A stretch of 45,197 nt of DNA from Caballeronia sp. SEWSISQ10-4 2 (GCF_030464885.1 NZ_JALPRJ010000069.1:1-45197), one strand, 5' to 3'. Shown: positions 25,418-33,830, counted from the first letter of the stretch. Program-made: numbers and translations. Notes: generated by a model from the letters alone, not told the origin.

Positions 25418-26041
25418 CTAGTCCTGCGGATTCACCAACGACGTCAGGACATGATCCGCCCACTGCCCGTCGATCTTGAGATACGCCTTGGCCAGCCCTT
25501 CACGTTCAAACCCAAGGTTCTCTAACAGACGTCCGCTGCGAATATTGTCCGGCCGATAACTCGCCATGACGCGATGCAGGCGGTACGCATCGAAGATAAA
25601 ACCCAGCGCCGCGCCAAGCGCTTCGCGCATCAGTCCGCGCCCTTCATAACGCTGGTCGATAGAATAACCGAGATGACACGCCTGAAACGGCCCGCGCACG
25701 ATGTTCGTAAAGTGGCAGTCGCCGATCAGCACGTTGCGGCGTTCGCTTGCGAAAATCAGCAGGTGCAGAGCGGTGCCGGCGGCCATCGCTTGCTCCATTA
25801 ACGCCATGCGTTCGTTAGCGGCTTGCATCGTGAAGAAAGCGTCCTCGCGCAACGGTTCCCAGCGGTCGAGGTGCGCGCGATTCTCGAGCCGGTAGAGAAG
25901 CAGCGCGCCGGTGTGCTGACTGCTGGCCGGATGCAGGACGACACGCTCCGTTTTTATACCCTCTGGCGGAAATTGCGCCATGGCGTTGTGTTCGGCTTCG
26001 ATGGCCATAAGCGGGAATAGACCTCTGCTGTCGAGATTCAT
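25418..26041 (-). CDS. GNAT acetyltransferase (RimJ/RimL type)
   Basis: A 207-residue N-acetyltransferase. It contains 'ERVVLHPASSQHTGALLLYR', 'CHLGYSIDQRYEGRGLMREAL' (acetyl-CoA-binding Q/R-x-x-G-x-G/A with EGRGLM) and 'HRVMASYRPDNIRSGRLLENLGFEREGLAKAYLKIDGQWADH', the typical RimJ/RimL C-terminal motif. It may acetylate a ribosomal protein N-terminus or a small amine. The first 20 residues before MAQFPPEGIKTERV may not be translated, so the start could be 25981. It is convergent with vapC. Confidence 0.88.
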   Translation of the reverse strand: MNLDSRGLFPLMAIEAEHNAMAQFPPEGIKTERVVLHPASSQHTGALLLYRLENRAHLDRWEPLREDAFFTMQAANERMALMEQAMAAGTALHLLIFASERRNVLIGDCHFTNIVRGPFQACHLGYSIDQRYEGRGLMREALGAALGFIFDAYRLHRVMASYRPDNIRSGRLLENLGFEREGLAKAYLKIDGQWADHVLTSLVNPQD

Positions 26042-26083
26042 TTAGCTTTGCTTTGCGCTAACACGACCGAAGTTCAGATGAAG

Positions 26084-26145
26084 CAACAGCGGCTCCCCCG
26101 ATCTGGTCGAGGGCCGACCGGTTTGTCCCGCCGGAGCTGCTGCTG
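26084..26145 (-). other. Structured element upstream of the acetyltransferase
   Basis: CAACAGCGGCTCC (26084-26096) pairs with GGAGCTGCTGCTG (26133-26145) with two wobble/mismatch positions, and inside it GGTCG (26105-26109) pairs perfectly with CGACC (26115-26119). The nested fold of about 62 bases sits 43 bp before the acetyltransferase start and 169 bp after the lacI-type gene stop. There is no U-tract. It could be a leader structure, a terminator-like fold or a mobile-element end. Confidence 0.3.
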
Positions 26146-26313
26146 TAGCCCCGGCGTAGGGTCTTCGGAGCACGCCTCAATCGCAAATAGCTGACTACGC
26201 ATCACCGACGATAAATGGCTTCATGATTTGCACAGCGTGTCTTGATTCGTGGCTAGGGGTGTTGCAATGCTTCTGCGTCCCACCTACTGAGATGCGATGT
26301 GGTTCTCGAAATC

Positions 26314-27363
26314 CTACCCCCCTGCTAAGGCGGGATCTTTTGGGACGGTCGTCAGGCGCGGCGAACCATCGGAAGAGCGCAGGATAAGTTCGGGCGACCA
26401 AACCTCCTGAAGCTCTCTCACCGGCACGCCTTCCAGTTGCGCCAGCAGCATCTCGGACATTCTTTTTCCAGCGTGCAGCGTTTCAGCAGAAAAGGTCGTC
26501 AACGCGGGGGAGAGAAGGGTGCCGAAAGGATGATCATCTCCCCCTATCACCGCAATGTCGCGACCAGGGACCAAGCCGCGCTCAGTGATCGCTCGGTAGA
26601 TGCCGATGGCCACAAGATCGTGCCCGCTGATTATTGCAGTCGGTGGGTCATCTGTTTCGAGCATCTGTCTTGCCGCAGCGAGCCCACCTTCCTCCGTAAT
26701 ATTCGCTTCGACGTATAGCTTCGCGTCAAATGGTATGCCGGCCGCGCGAAGGGCGGCTTCGTATCCTAGTCGTTGGTGGCAACTGAACATTAACGTGTCT
26801 GGCGCGTTCACAAGGCCGATTCTTCTATGTCCAAGTGTCACGCATCGTGCGCAACCTTCACGCGAAACGACGGTGTGATCAATGTCCAGATAGGCAAATT
26901 CGCCTGGCGTTTCACTGCGTCCGAAAGCAACGAATGGCACTTTGCGTTCCAGCAAATAGGCAATCCGATCATCGTATCGACGCGTGCGGCCGAAGAGCAC
27001 ACCATCGACCTTTTGTACTTCAACAAGGCGCTTGAGCACTTGCATTTCGTGTTCAGCGCTTCGCGCTGAAGAGACGACCAGTTGATAGCGCGAATGCTCG
27101 AGCTTTTCGTCAATCCCCATCAGCATATTCAAAAAGAAAGGATGGGCGAAATGTGCCTGAGGCGCCGACAACACAAACGCGATGAGATCGGATGTTTGTG
27201 TGCGCAGTCTTCTCGCCGCAGCGTCCGCCGTGAAACCAAACTGCGCGGCGGCCTCAAGCACTCGTTGTCGAGTATTTGGGTTGACATCCGGCCTGCCATT
27301 GATGGCTTTCGATACGGTACTGACAGAGAGTTTTAAGTGCGACGCTAATTCTTGAATGTTCAT
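26314..27363 (-). CDS. LacI-family transcriptional regulator of the catabolic cluster
   Basis: A 349-residue LacI/GalR regulator. The HTH plus hinge helix are at residues 1-50 (MNIQELASHLKLSVSTVSKA…GRPDVNPNTRQRVLEAA), followed by a periplasmic-binding-protein-like effector domain with 'DGVLFGRTRRYDDRIAYLLE', 'TAIISGHDLVAIGIYRAITE' and 'DIAVIGGDDHPFGTLLSPALTT'. It is divergent from the acyl-CoA dehydrogenase gene across 382 bp that contain four LacI-type operators, two near each promoter. It is therefore the probable local repressor; the effector could be the substrate or a CoA intermediate. RBS AAGGAAAGC precedes the ATG. Confidence 0.92.
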   Translation of the reverse strand: MNIQELASHLKLSVSTVSKAINGRPDVNPNTRQRVLEAAAQFGFTADAAARRLRTQTSDLIAFVLSAPQAHFAHPFFLNMLMGIDEKLEHSRYQLVVSSARSAEHEMQVLKRLVEVQKVDGVLFGRTRRYDDRIAYLLERKVPFVAFGRSETPGEFAYLDIDHTVVSREGCARCVTLGHRRIGLVNAPDTLMFSCHQRLGYEAALRAAGIPFDAKLYVEANITEEGGLAAARQMLETDDPPTAIISGHDLVAIGIYRAITERGLVPGRDIAVIGGDDHPFGTLLSPALTTFSAETLHAGKRMSEMLLAQLEGVPVRELQEVWSPELILRSSDGSPRLTTVPKDPALAGG

Positions 27364-27397
27364 TCCAGCTTTCCTTGGATACGGAACAACGGACGCG

Positions 27398-27413
27398 TCG
27401 AAATCGATTTCTC
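27398..27413 (-). promoter_or_regulatory. LacI-type operator O1 (lacI-proximal)
   Basis: Perfect 12-bp palindrome GAAATCGATTTC (27400-27411) with the CG centre typical of LacI-family sites. It lies just downstream of a -10-like TAGAAT (minus strand, 27415-27420), so binding would cover the regulator's own transcription start. Its centre is 65 bp from O2. Confidence 0.7.
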
Positions 27414-27462
27414 TATTCTACGGAATCCGGAGATGCGCAGCATCTGAAGATTCGAGCGAGTT

Positions 27463-27478
27463 TCAAAATCGATTTCGA
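27463..27478 (-). promoter_or_regulatory. LacI-type operator O2
   Basis: Perfect 10-bp core AAATCGATTT (27466-27475), flanked as CAAAATCGATTTCG. Centre at 27470.5, exactly 65 bp from O1; together they clamp the regulator's promoter region. Confidence 0.65.
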
Positions 27479-27644
27479 TCTTCTGGCAGAACCGATAGGC
27501 GGTCCTGCATTGATCCTTTTTATCGGTGTTTACCCGCGTCGCCTTGCGTTGTGGGATTTGAACGCAGCGAACACCACGCACTGGAAAGCCTTGTGCCGCC
27601 TGTCTCTCGAGGATGCTGCGCCGCGCAGTGGCCACAAATTGTGA

Positions 27645-27660
27645 TCGAAAACGATTTCGA
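27645..27660 (+). promoter_or_regulatory. LacI-type operator O3
   Basis: TCGAAAACGATTTCGA, a 16-bp dyad with one mismatched pair around a CG centre (27652.5). It is the exact reverse complement of O4 and lies 18 bp upstream of the -35 box of the acyl-CoA dehydrogenase promoter. Confidence 0.7.
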
Positions 27661-27677
27661 GATATTTTTGGCGAACC

Positions 27678-27706
27678 TTGAGCTTTGCGATCTACGTTGG
27701 TATCTT
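27678..27706 (+). promoter_or_regulatory. Promoter of the acyl-CoA catabolic operon
   Basis: TTGAGC (27678-27683) and TATCTT (27701-27706) with a 17-bp spacer. The pair lies between operators O3 and O4, with O4 starting four bases after the -10 box. Confidence 0.5.
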
Positions 27707-27709
27707 TGA

Positions 27710-27725
27710 TCGAAATCGTTTTCGA
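27710..27725 (+). promoter_or_regulatory. LacI-type operator O4 (operon-proximal)
   Basis: TCGAAATCGTTTTCGA, exact reverse complement of O3, centre 27717.5, 65 bp from O3. It covers the expected transcription start of the catabolic operon and ends 20 bp before the first start codon. Confidence 0.7.
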
Positions 27726-27745
27726 AACTACGTAGTGAGGACAGC

Positions 27746-28882
27746 ATGAACAGTGAAGAGATTGAATTGCTTCGGGCGACGACGCGCCGGTTTGTACGCT
27801 CACGTCTGGTTCCGCTGGAGGAGCAAATCGAGGCGGCAGACGACGTGAATGAAGAGTTGCTCGCTCAGTTGCGCTCTGAAGTAGCGGCACTGGGATTGTA
27901 TGGTTTCAACTTGCCCGAGTCGATTGGAGGTCCGGGTCTCAGTGCCGCCGCCAAGTTGGCAATTTTGGAAGAAATGACATATACGTCCGTCCCATTGAGC
28001 GAAGTGTTCGGTCACCTTCCGCTTTCCCTCGGGAGGTGTAACGCCGAGCAGCGCGACCGGCTTCTCCCTGGTTTCCTGTCAGGGAAAAAAATTCTTACCT
28101 ATGCTTTGACCGAACCCGACGCGGGTTCGGATCTGAACAATCTGCGTACGCGTGCAGAAAAAACCGATGGCGGATGGTTGCTCAATGGTAGCAAGCATTT
28201 TATTTCGCATGCCGAAACGTCAAACTACATCATCGTACTTGCAGTGACGGATACCCAGGCATCCCTCAAGCGGAAGCTGACGACGTTTATTGTCGAACGC
28301 AGCAACCCGGGCATCGTCGGCATGACCCGATATAAAAAGATGGGCTGGCGCGGTTACCACCTCAACGGTTTCTCGTTGGAAAACTGTTTTGTCCCGGATG
28401 CGGATGTCCTCGGTGAGCCGGGTGACGGCTTCATGAGCATGATGGAATCGATCAATCACGACAGAATCCTTTCCGCCTGCCGGTCAACGAGCCTCGCCGG
28501 GCGCGCACACGCGATGTCTTGCGACTACGCGAAGGAGCGCTCTGCTTTCGGCACTCAGCTCGCGAATCATCAAGCGATCCAATTCATGATCGCAGACAAC
28601 GATGTCGAGATCGAAGCAGCACGACTCCTGATTCGACGCGCGGCCGAACTTGTTGAGGCCGATGTTCCTGAGGCGCGCATTGCTACCGCGCGAGCAAAGT
28701 TGTACGCGAGTGAAATGGGTTGCAGGGTCGCGGACCGAGCCCTGCAGATATTTGGCGGCATGGGTTACATGTGCGAACTTCCGATCGAGCGTTTTTATCG
28801 TGACGCAAGGGCCTTCCGTATTGGAGAGGGAACCTCGGAAATGCAGCGCCTGCAAATTGCGCGAAACGCGCTGTCCGCCTAA
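27746..28882 (+). CDS. Acyl-CoA dehydrogenase
   Basis: A 378-residue flavin enzyme of the acyl-CoA dehydrogenase family. It shows 'LTEPDAGSDLNNLRTRAEKTDGGWLLNGSKHFISHAETSNYIIV' (FAD/substrate loop), 'ERSAFGTQLANHQAIQFMIAD' and 'LQIFGGMGYMCELPIERFYRDARAFRIGEGTSEMQRL', where the Glu of GEGTS is in the usual catalytic-base position. It forms an alpha,beta double bond in an acyl-CoA and passes electrons to ETF, which is encoded in the same cluster at 35.5-37.2 kb. First gene of the LacI-controlled operon, followed by the CoA ligase after a 2-20 bp gap. Substrate chain not predictable from sequence. Confidence 0.93.
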   Translation: MNSEEIELLRATTRRFVRSRLVPLEEQIEAADDVNEELLAQLRSEVAALGLYGFNLPESIGGPGLSAAAKLAILEEMTYTSVPLSEVFGHLPLSLGRCNAEQRDRLLPGFLSGKKILTYALTEPDAGSDLNNLRTRAEKTDGGWLLNGSKHFISHAETSNYIIVLAVTDTQASLKRKLTTFIVERSNPGIVGMTRYKKMGWRGYHLNGFSLENCFVPDADVLGEPGDGFMSMMESINHDRILSACRSTSLAGRAHAMSCDYAKERSAFGTQLANHQAIQFMIADNDVEIEAARLLIRRAAELVEADVPEARIATARAKLYASEMGCRVADRALQIFGGMGYMCELPIERFYRDARAFRIGEGTSEMQRLQIARNALSA

Positions 28883-28902
28883 GCATGAATCGAAAGGTCG
28901 TT

Positions 28903-30519
28903 ATGTTGAAAAATTCTCCTTGTTCGAATACGCCGACTCTGACGCGAGCTCCGGCTTCACCGTCTCAGCGCGACGGGAGCTCCGATACAGTTGCCTCGAT
29001 CAGGGCGTTTAGAGATCTATTGGCGCATGATCCCGCGCTCCCGGTTTGCTACTTTGGAGATCTGACCTTTAGCCGCGCTGAACTTGATGCTGCGGCGTCT
29101 GATGCAGCAAGCGAGCTTCTCTCACTGGGCTTCACAGCGGGCGATGTGCTCGCTATGTGGCTCCCGGATAGTCCGGCGTGGTTGCAGCTACTTTTCGCAG
29201 CCGCGGCGATTGGTGTGATCGTGGTGCCAGTCAGCACTCGATACAAACTTGCAGAAGCGAACTACGTAGTCGACCAAAGCCGCGCGAAAGGATTAGTCGT
29301 TGCGACTCAATTTCTCGACTATGACTATCAAGATGCGGCGACCGCCCTCAAGTCGGACAATCCGGCTCTCGAGCACATTCTCAGCGTCGATATCAACGCT
29401 GGTTTCATACGTAATGGGGCGGCGAAAACCGAGCGCGTATTGGCGGCACCACTCCAACTCCCGCTGGTCACTTTCAGCACCTCGGGAACGACTGGTCATC
29501 CGAAACTCGCTCTGCACACCCAGGAGGGCGTCGCAAAACATGCTCTGAACGTCTCGCGTGAGCTGGATGTTCGCGGCGGCGATGTGATGCTTTGCGCATT
29601 ACCGTTGTACGGTGTGTTGGGTTTCGTTCAAGCAATTGCTGCAATCGCAGCGGGCGCGGCGTGCGTCTTGATGCCTGTATTTAAAGGCGAGGACGCCGCG
29701 CAGGCGATCGAGCGGCACGCTGTGACTCACAGCTTCGGCTCAGATGGACTCTTCGACCGGATCCTTGATACGAACGAATACTCGCTAGCTTCCTGGAGGC
29801 GTGGTGGTTTCACCGAATTTGCGGGCCTCGGCCCTGCGATTTGCCAAAAGGCAGAACAGGACTTGAACCTGTCGCTCACCGGTTTGTATGGCATGTCGGA
29901 GTGTCTTGCAATTACGGCTACTCGTTACCCCGATGAGGATCCGCGAGTCCGCTCGCTAGGCGGTGGTTCACCAGTGTCACCCGAGATTCGACTGAGGATT
30001 TTGGACGCCGATAACGGCCTCGAAGTCGCCGAAGGACACAAGGGTGAACTGCAAATTCTTGGCTACAACGTAATGACAGGATATTTGTACAACGAGGCTG
30101 CAACTGCGAGCGCGTTCACCCCGGACGGTTGGTTCAAGACGGGAGACCTCGTGCAGCGTACTGCGGACGGCTTCATCTACCTGGCGCGCCTCAATGATGG
30201 CCTGCGCCTCAGTGGATATCTCGTTGATCCGTCGGAGATCGAGGAGTTCCTGACTCAGCACGAGGGTGTGATTGGCGCGCAGGTGGTTGCTGTGAAGAGG
30301 CCTGGCGTGGGCGACGTTGCGGTTGCTTTCGTTCGAGCAGTGGATGCAGAACTGTCTGAGGCCGACCTGATCGCTTACTGCCGAGCCGGCATCGCGAACT
30401 ACAAGGTACCGAAACGAATTGTCTTTGTAGATGCGTTTCCGGAGAAACCTGGCCCCAACGGCGTGAAGATTCTGAAGACGAAGTTGCGCGAAATGGCAGC
30501 GGCTGAGCTATCCGTTTGA
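28903..30519 (+). CDS. AMP-forming acyl-CoA ligase
   Basis: A 538-residue ANL-superfamily ligase. The P-loop 'LVTFSTSGTTGHPKLALHT' lies near residues 188-206, 'GLYGMSECLAITATRYPDE' is the A5 motif, 'DGWFKTGDLVQRTADGFIYLARLNDGLRLSGYLVDPSEIE' the A7-A8 hinge and 'GPNGVKILKTKLRE' the C-terminal catalytic lysine region (usually TGKIxKxxLR; here with Val inserted before Lys-Ile). It activates a carboxylic acid with ATP and CoA. AAAGG precedes the ATG at 28903; an ATG at 28885 is possible. It is the committed activation step of the cluster. Confidence 0.9.
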   Translation: MLKNSPCSNTPTLTRAPASPSQRDGSSDTVASIRAFRDLLAHDPALPVCYFGDLTFSRAELDAAASDAASELLSLGFTAGDVLAMWLPDSPAWLQLLFAAAAIGVIVVPVSTRYKLAEANYVVDQSRAKGLVVATQFLDYDYQDAATALKSDNPALEHILSVDINAGFIRNGAAKTERVLAAPLQLPLVTFSTSGTTGHPKLALHTQEGVAKHALNVSRELDVRGGDVMLCALPLYGVLGFVQAIAAIAAGAACVLMPVFKGEDAAQAIERHAVTHSFGSDGLFDRILDTNEYSLASWRRGGFTEFAGLGPAICQKAEQDLNLSLTGLYGMSECLAITATRYPDEDPRVRSLGGGSPVSPEIRLRILDADNGLEVAEGHKGELQILGYNVMTGYLYNEAATASAFTPDGWFKTGDLVQRTADGFIYLARLNDGLRLSGYLVDPSEIEEFLTQHEGVIGAQVVAVKRPGVGDVAVAFVRAVDAELSEADLIAYCRAGIANYKVPKRIVFVDAFPEKPGPNGVKILKTKLREMAAAELSV

Positions 30520-30551
30520 TTGAAATGCGGCACAAAGAGGGAGTCGAAACA

Positions 30552-31328
30552 ATGAAAGACAGTCAAGTAAAGTCCGATATCGCGTGGGCCAACCCTTCCA
30601 AGGTGGTAATTCACGGGTTCGATCTGTGTAACGACATTGTGGGCAAGATCGATTTTGGACAGATGACCTTCTTGCAACTGTTCGCTCGACTACCTGAAGC
30701 GCGCGAGCTGCGGATGTTCAATGCAATGATGGTCATTCTCGTTGAGCACGGGATCACGCCTTCGTCCTTGGCCACGCGTTTTACGTATTGCGGTGCGCCG
30801 GAGGCGGTTCAGGCAGCGGTCGCCGCTGGGCTGCTGGGTCTCGGATCCGTGTTCGTTGGCTCGCTCGACAACGCAGCCAAATTATTGCAGGAAACAATCC
30901 CCGCGAATACGACGCTGCCCGATCCACATGCGAAGGCGGCAGAGATCGTCACTAGCTACCGTTCCCGCAAGGAAATCATCCCTGGTATTGGACACCCGTT
31001 TCACAAACCGATCGACCCGCGAAGCGTTGCGCTGTTCGAAGTCGCGAAGGAAACCGGTTACTACGGGCCCTACGTTCAGTTGATGGACGCTATTGCCAAG
31101 GAGGCCACACTCCAGGCGGGCCGTCCTCTTCCCTTGAACGTCACCGGCGCGATGGCTGCTGTAGCTTCGGAGATGGGCATCACGTGGAAGATCTGTCGCG
31201 GTTTGGCCGTCGCTGCGCGAGCCGTTGGGCTAGTGGGGCATGTATTGGAGGAGATGCGCCAACCCATGGCCGAGACACTCTACCTGCGGACGGAACATGA
31301 GGCAACGAAACACATGCACAAGGAGTGA
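30552..31328 (+). CDS. Citryl-CoA-lyase-type protein (citrate-synthase fold)
   Basis: A 258-residue protein matching the large domain of citrate synthase and the C-terminal lyase domain of ATP-citrate lyase: 'ATRFTYCGAPEAVQAAVAAGLLGLGSVFVGSLDNAAKLLQ' and 'EIIPGIGHPFHKPIDPRSVALFEVAKE', where the GHPxxxxxDPR motif carries the active-site His and the CoA/carboxylate-binding Arg. At 258 residues it is far shorter than citrate synthase (about 430) and fits stand-alone citryl-CoA lyases. It should cleave a citryl-CoA-like tertiary hydroxy-acyl-CoA to acetyl-CoA and a 2-oxo acid. ATG 30552 is preceded by a GAG-rich region; the longer frame to 30516 overlaps the ligase stop. Confidence 0.82.
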   Translation: MKDSQVKSDIAWANPSKVVIHGFDLCNDIVGKIDFGQMTFLQLFARLPEARELRMFNAMMVILVEHGITPSSLATRFTYCGAPEAVQAAVAAGLLGLGSVFVGSLDNAAKLLQETIPANTTLPDPHAKAAEIVTSYRSRKEIIPGIGHPFHKPIDPRSVALFEVAKETGYYGPYVQLMDAIAKEATLQAGRPLPLNVTGAMAAVASEMGITWKICRGLAVAARAVGLVGHVLEEMRQPMAETLYLRTEHEATKHMHKE

Positions 31329-31840
31329 ACGTAACGTCAACCGAAGGCTCGCGGACGTTGGCACGTTCTGACTCACTGAGTCGAACGCACCCGCTTAAGA
31401 GGTGGGAGTGCGATTTCTGGACGCAAGCGAAGCTTCGGAACGCCGACACTGATCAATTTCGTCACGTCAATAATGCGGCGATCTCGACTCTGCTCGAAGT
31501 GGCCCGGATGGAGATTTTGGACCGCGATTCGTTGAAAGGGCCGATGATCGGCAGGAACGTAGTTGTAGCTCATCTATCGATCGACTTTCTCAAGGAGCTT
31601 CACTTTCCAGGGACTATCGACATAGGGTCCACAACCCTTAAGGTTGGGAGTACTTCGTTCCGGCTGGCGCAGGGCCTATTCATCGGATCTGAATGTTTGG
31701 TGTTCGCACTGGCGACCTGCGTTCTTCTTGATACGGAGCGGGCTGAGCCAGCTCCAATTCCAGAGCCGATTCGAACCTACTTGCTTGCGGGCTTGCCGGG
31801 CGCGAGAGACGAGTCGGCCAGTGCCGGATTTTGGAGATAA
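31325..31840 (+). CDS. Hotdog-fold acyl-CoA thioesterase (4HBT type)
   Basis: A 171-residue 4-hydroxybenzoyl-CoA thioesterase-like protein. The signature 'RNADTDQFRHVNNAAISTLLEVAR' contains the Asp and His/Asn typical of 4HBT active sites, followed by the beta-sheet 'VVVAHLSIDFLKELHFPGTIDIGSTTLKVGSTSFRLAQGLF'. It hydrolyses acyl- or aroyl-CoA. A GTG at 31325 overlaps the previous TGA as GTGA, a coupled start. It may release product acid or rescue CoA from a stalled intermediate. Confidence 0.85.
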   Translation: MNVTSTEGSRTLARSDSLSRTHPLKRWECDFWTQAKLRNADTDQFRHVNNAAISTLLEVARMEILDRDSLKGPMIGRNVVVAHLSIDFLKELHFPGTIDIGSTTLKVGSTSFRLAQGLFIGSECLVFALATCVLLDTERAEPAPIPEPIRTYLLAGLPGARDESASAGFWR

Positions 31841-31844
31841 AGGT

Positions 31845-32630
31845 ATGCCCACGAATTTTTCGAAAGTGTTGTTCGAGATGCGCGGCGATGTTGCCGTCAT
31901 CACACTTAACGACCCGGATCGCCGTAATGCTCTGTCACGGCAGATCGTAAGCGAAGTCTTCAAGGCTTTGGAACTCAGTACCGCAACTGCGGCACGCGCG
32001 ATTGTGATCGCCTCGAACGGGCCGACGTTTTGTGCGGGAGCGAACATCGACGACCTGAAAGACGGATGGATGGAGCGCACTGACCCTCTGACTGACCCCG
32101 CGTTGCTGTTTAAGCGCCTGGTCGAAGAGCCGCGTATTGTCGTCGCGGCCGTTCAGGGAGGGGCGTTGGGGGGTGGGTTCGAACTTTCCCTGTCATGTGA
32201 CCTCGTGGTCGCTGCGGAGGCCGCCTGGTTCGCTTTACCGGAAGTCTCTCGGGGGGTGATCCCCAATACTGGCCTGGCACTCCTTCAGCGAATGGTGGGT
32301 TCCAGGGTTGCACTTGAACTGATTTTGACCGGTCGAAAACTCAGTAGCGACGAAGGCGTTTCCAGAGGTTTGGTCAACGCGGTTGTCCCGCGCGAGTCAG
32401 TCATGGAAAAAGCGGTTTCGTGGGCCCATGAAATTGTCTCAAAGGCGCCTCCGGGCGCTATTTCGGCCGCGAAGAGGCACCTGCATGCGCACGCTGAGTA
32501 TGACTGGGCACGGGTGCAACGGTCGGTTACCGACGTCCCGCGTGCCGAATGGCAGGAAGGTCTCGACGCTTTCACCCAAAAGCGCGATACGAATTTTGAG
32601 CCGTTTTGGCACGCAGCGGCGCCGACCTGA
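31845..32630 (+). CDS. Enoyl-CoA hydratase / isomerase family protein
   Basis: A 261-residue crotonase-fold enzyme. The oxyanion-hole elements 'ASNGPTFCAGANIDDLKDGW' and 'VQGGALGGGFELSLSCDLVVAAEAAWFALPEVSRGVIPNTGLALLQRM' are present. Both Glu residues corresponding to the catalytic pair of true hydratases are seen (the E of GGFEL and the E of LPEVSRG), so hydration is plausible. The ATG at 31845 follows GGAG; the long upstream frame overlaps the thioesterase gene and is rejected. It probably hydrates the dehydrogenase product. Confidence 0.9.
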   Translation: MPTNFSKVLFEMRGDVAVITLNDPDRRNALSRQIVSEVFKALELSTATAARAIVIASNGPTFCAGANIDDLKDGWMERTDPLTDPALLFKRLVEEPRIVVAAVQGGALGGGFELSLSCDLVVAAEAAWFALPEVSRGVIPNTGLALLQRMVGSRVALELILTGRKLSSDEGVSRGLVNAVVPRESVMEKAVSWAHEIVSKAPPGAISAAKRHLHAHAEYDWARVQRSVTDVPRAEWQEGLDAFTQKRDTNFEPFWHAAAPT

Positions 32631-32724
32631 CAAACACAGGCTCGTCGAAGCCGCGGGCCAAGTGGATGGCCAAGAAACCACGGGTGAAACCTGAGCGTTA
32701 CGACCCATGTTAGAGGAGTAGTAC

Positions 32725-33741
32725 ATGATTATCGATTTGCACGCACACGCGCTCAATGAACGTTTCATCGTCGATCTGGCGAAGTCCCCGGTTGCAGGAC
32801 TTCGGTCCGAGCGTGACAGTGAAGGTCTCTATATCATCCGGCGCGCGGGCGACGATCGGAAGAGTACGTTGGATCCGCATCTCTTTGATATGGAACATCG
32901 GCTCGAAAGCCTCAAACGTCGTGACGTAGGGCTCCAACTTTTTGGACCACCACCGTTTATGTTGGCGTGGCCTGGCGGTGCCTCCGGAGTTGAACTGGTT
33001 CGAGCTCTCAACAAGGCCGCGCTGGAAACCGCAACTGAGTCAGAAGGGCGAATGGAGCCGCTGGCATCTTTGGCCTTGGGTGAACCTGAGCGAGCGGTCG
33101 CTGAGCTCGAGTACGCCGTGCACGAACAGGGATTCCGCGGCGTCATCATGCCGAGTACCGCGGGCGGAAAGCCGCTCGACGGCCCTGAGTTCGCGGGACT
33201 TTTCGCTGCAATCGAACGACTCGGTCTGATTGTCTTCATGCATCCGACCTCTGCGGCACTCTCGGATCGTTTCGGCATGTATGGCGTCCACGTTCTCGTC
33301 GGCTGGCCGTTCGAGACCACGCTGGCAATCACACGCATGATTTTCAATGGTGTGCTTGAACGTTATCCTGCACTCAAGCTGGTTCTGGCGCACGGTGGTG
33401 GCAACCTGGTCTTTCTTCGCGGGCGACTGGACTCTGCCTACGAAGCGACTGGCTGGGAGGCTGACCCATATTTCCGGCAACATATTTCGCAGAAACCGAG
33501 CGCATATCTCGACAGACTCTACTACGACACCTGTGCCTTGAGCGAAGACAGCAATCGATTCGTCATTCAGACCATGGGTTCGGATCGCGTCGTCTTCGGT
33601 AGCGATTACCCGTTCGATATTGGCGATCCAGAGGGCAAGCGCTCGGTGCCGGTCATCGATCGTTTGCCGCACGGCGACCGCGCACGTATCTGCCATCTGA
33701 ATGCGGAGAGGCTGCTGACGGACGCCGGACGACCGCGGTAA
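32725..33741 (+). CDS. Amidohydrolase-superfamily metal enzyme (ACMSD-like)
   Basis: A 338-residue COG2159-type amidohydrolase. Metal ligands are visible: His6 and His8 (IDLHAHAL), His173 (VFMHPTS), His223 (VLAHGGGN) and Asp294 (VFGSDYPFD). This family includes aminocarboxymuconate-semialdehyde decarboxylase, gamma-resorcylate and 5-carboxyvanillate decarboxylases, and the 4-oxalomesaconate hydratase LigJ. It has a GAGGAG site. In a CoA pathway it most likely acts before the ligase, decarboxylating or hydrating the imported acid; that order is an inference. Confidence 0.87.
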   Translation: MIIDLHAHALNERFIVDLAKSPVAGLRSERDSEGLYIIRRAGDDRKSTLDPHLFDMEHRLESLKRRDVGLQLFGPPPFMLAWPGGASGVELVRALNKAALETATESEGRMEPLASLALGEPERAVAELEYAVHEQGFRGVIMPSTAGGKPLDGPEFAGLFAAIERLGLIVFMHPTSAALSDRFGMYGVHVLVGWPFETTLAITRMIFNGVLERYPALKLVLAHGGGNLVFLRGRLDSAYEATGWEADPYFRQHISQKPSAYLDRLYYDTCALSEDSNRFVIQTMGSDRVVFGSDYPFDIGDPEGKRSVPVIDRLPHGDRARICHLNAERLLTDAGRPR

Positions 33742-33810
33742 CCGGGTCCAGGTTTCACACGAATTCGGGTAAAGAATATTTACTTCGTATACCTATTGAA
33801 TGCAAAAAGT

Positions 33811-33830
33811 TTAACGGAACATATCGTTAA
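33811..33830. promoter_or_regulatory. Perfect dyad upstream of the MFS importer
   Basis: TTAACG-N8-CGTTAA, perfect 6-bp arms, 243 bp before the importer start in the 331-bp gap after the amidohydrolase. The sequence differs from the LacI operators, so another regulator may bind here. It lacks a U-tract. The remaining part of the gap (33831-34072) shows no gene. Confidence 0.35.

Noticed and set aside
30552..31328. Housekeeping citrate synthase
   Set aside because: Only about 258 residues and lacking the N-terminal domain; the lyase-type assignment fits better.
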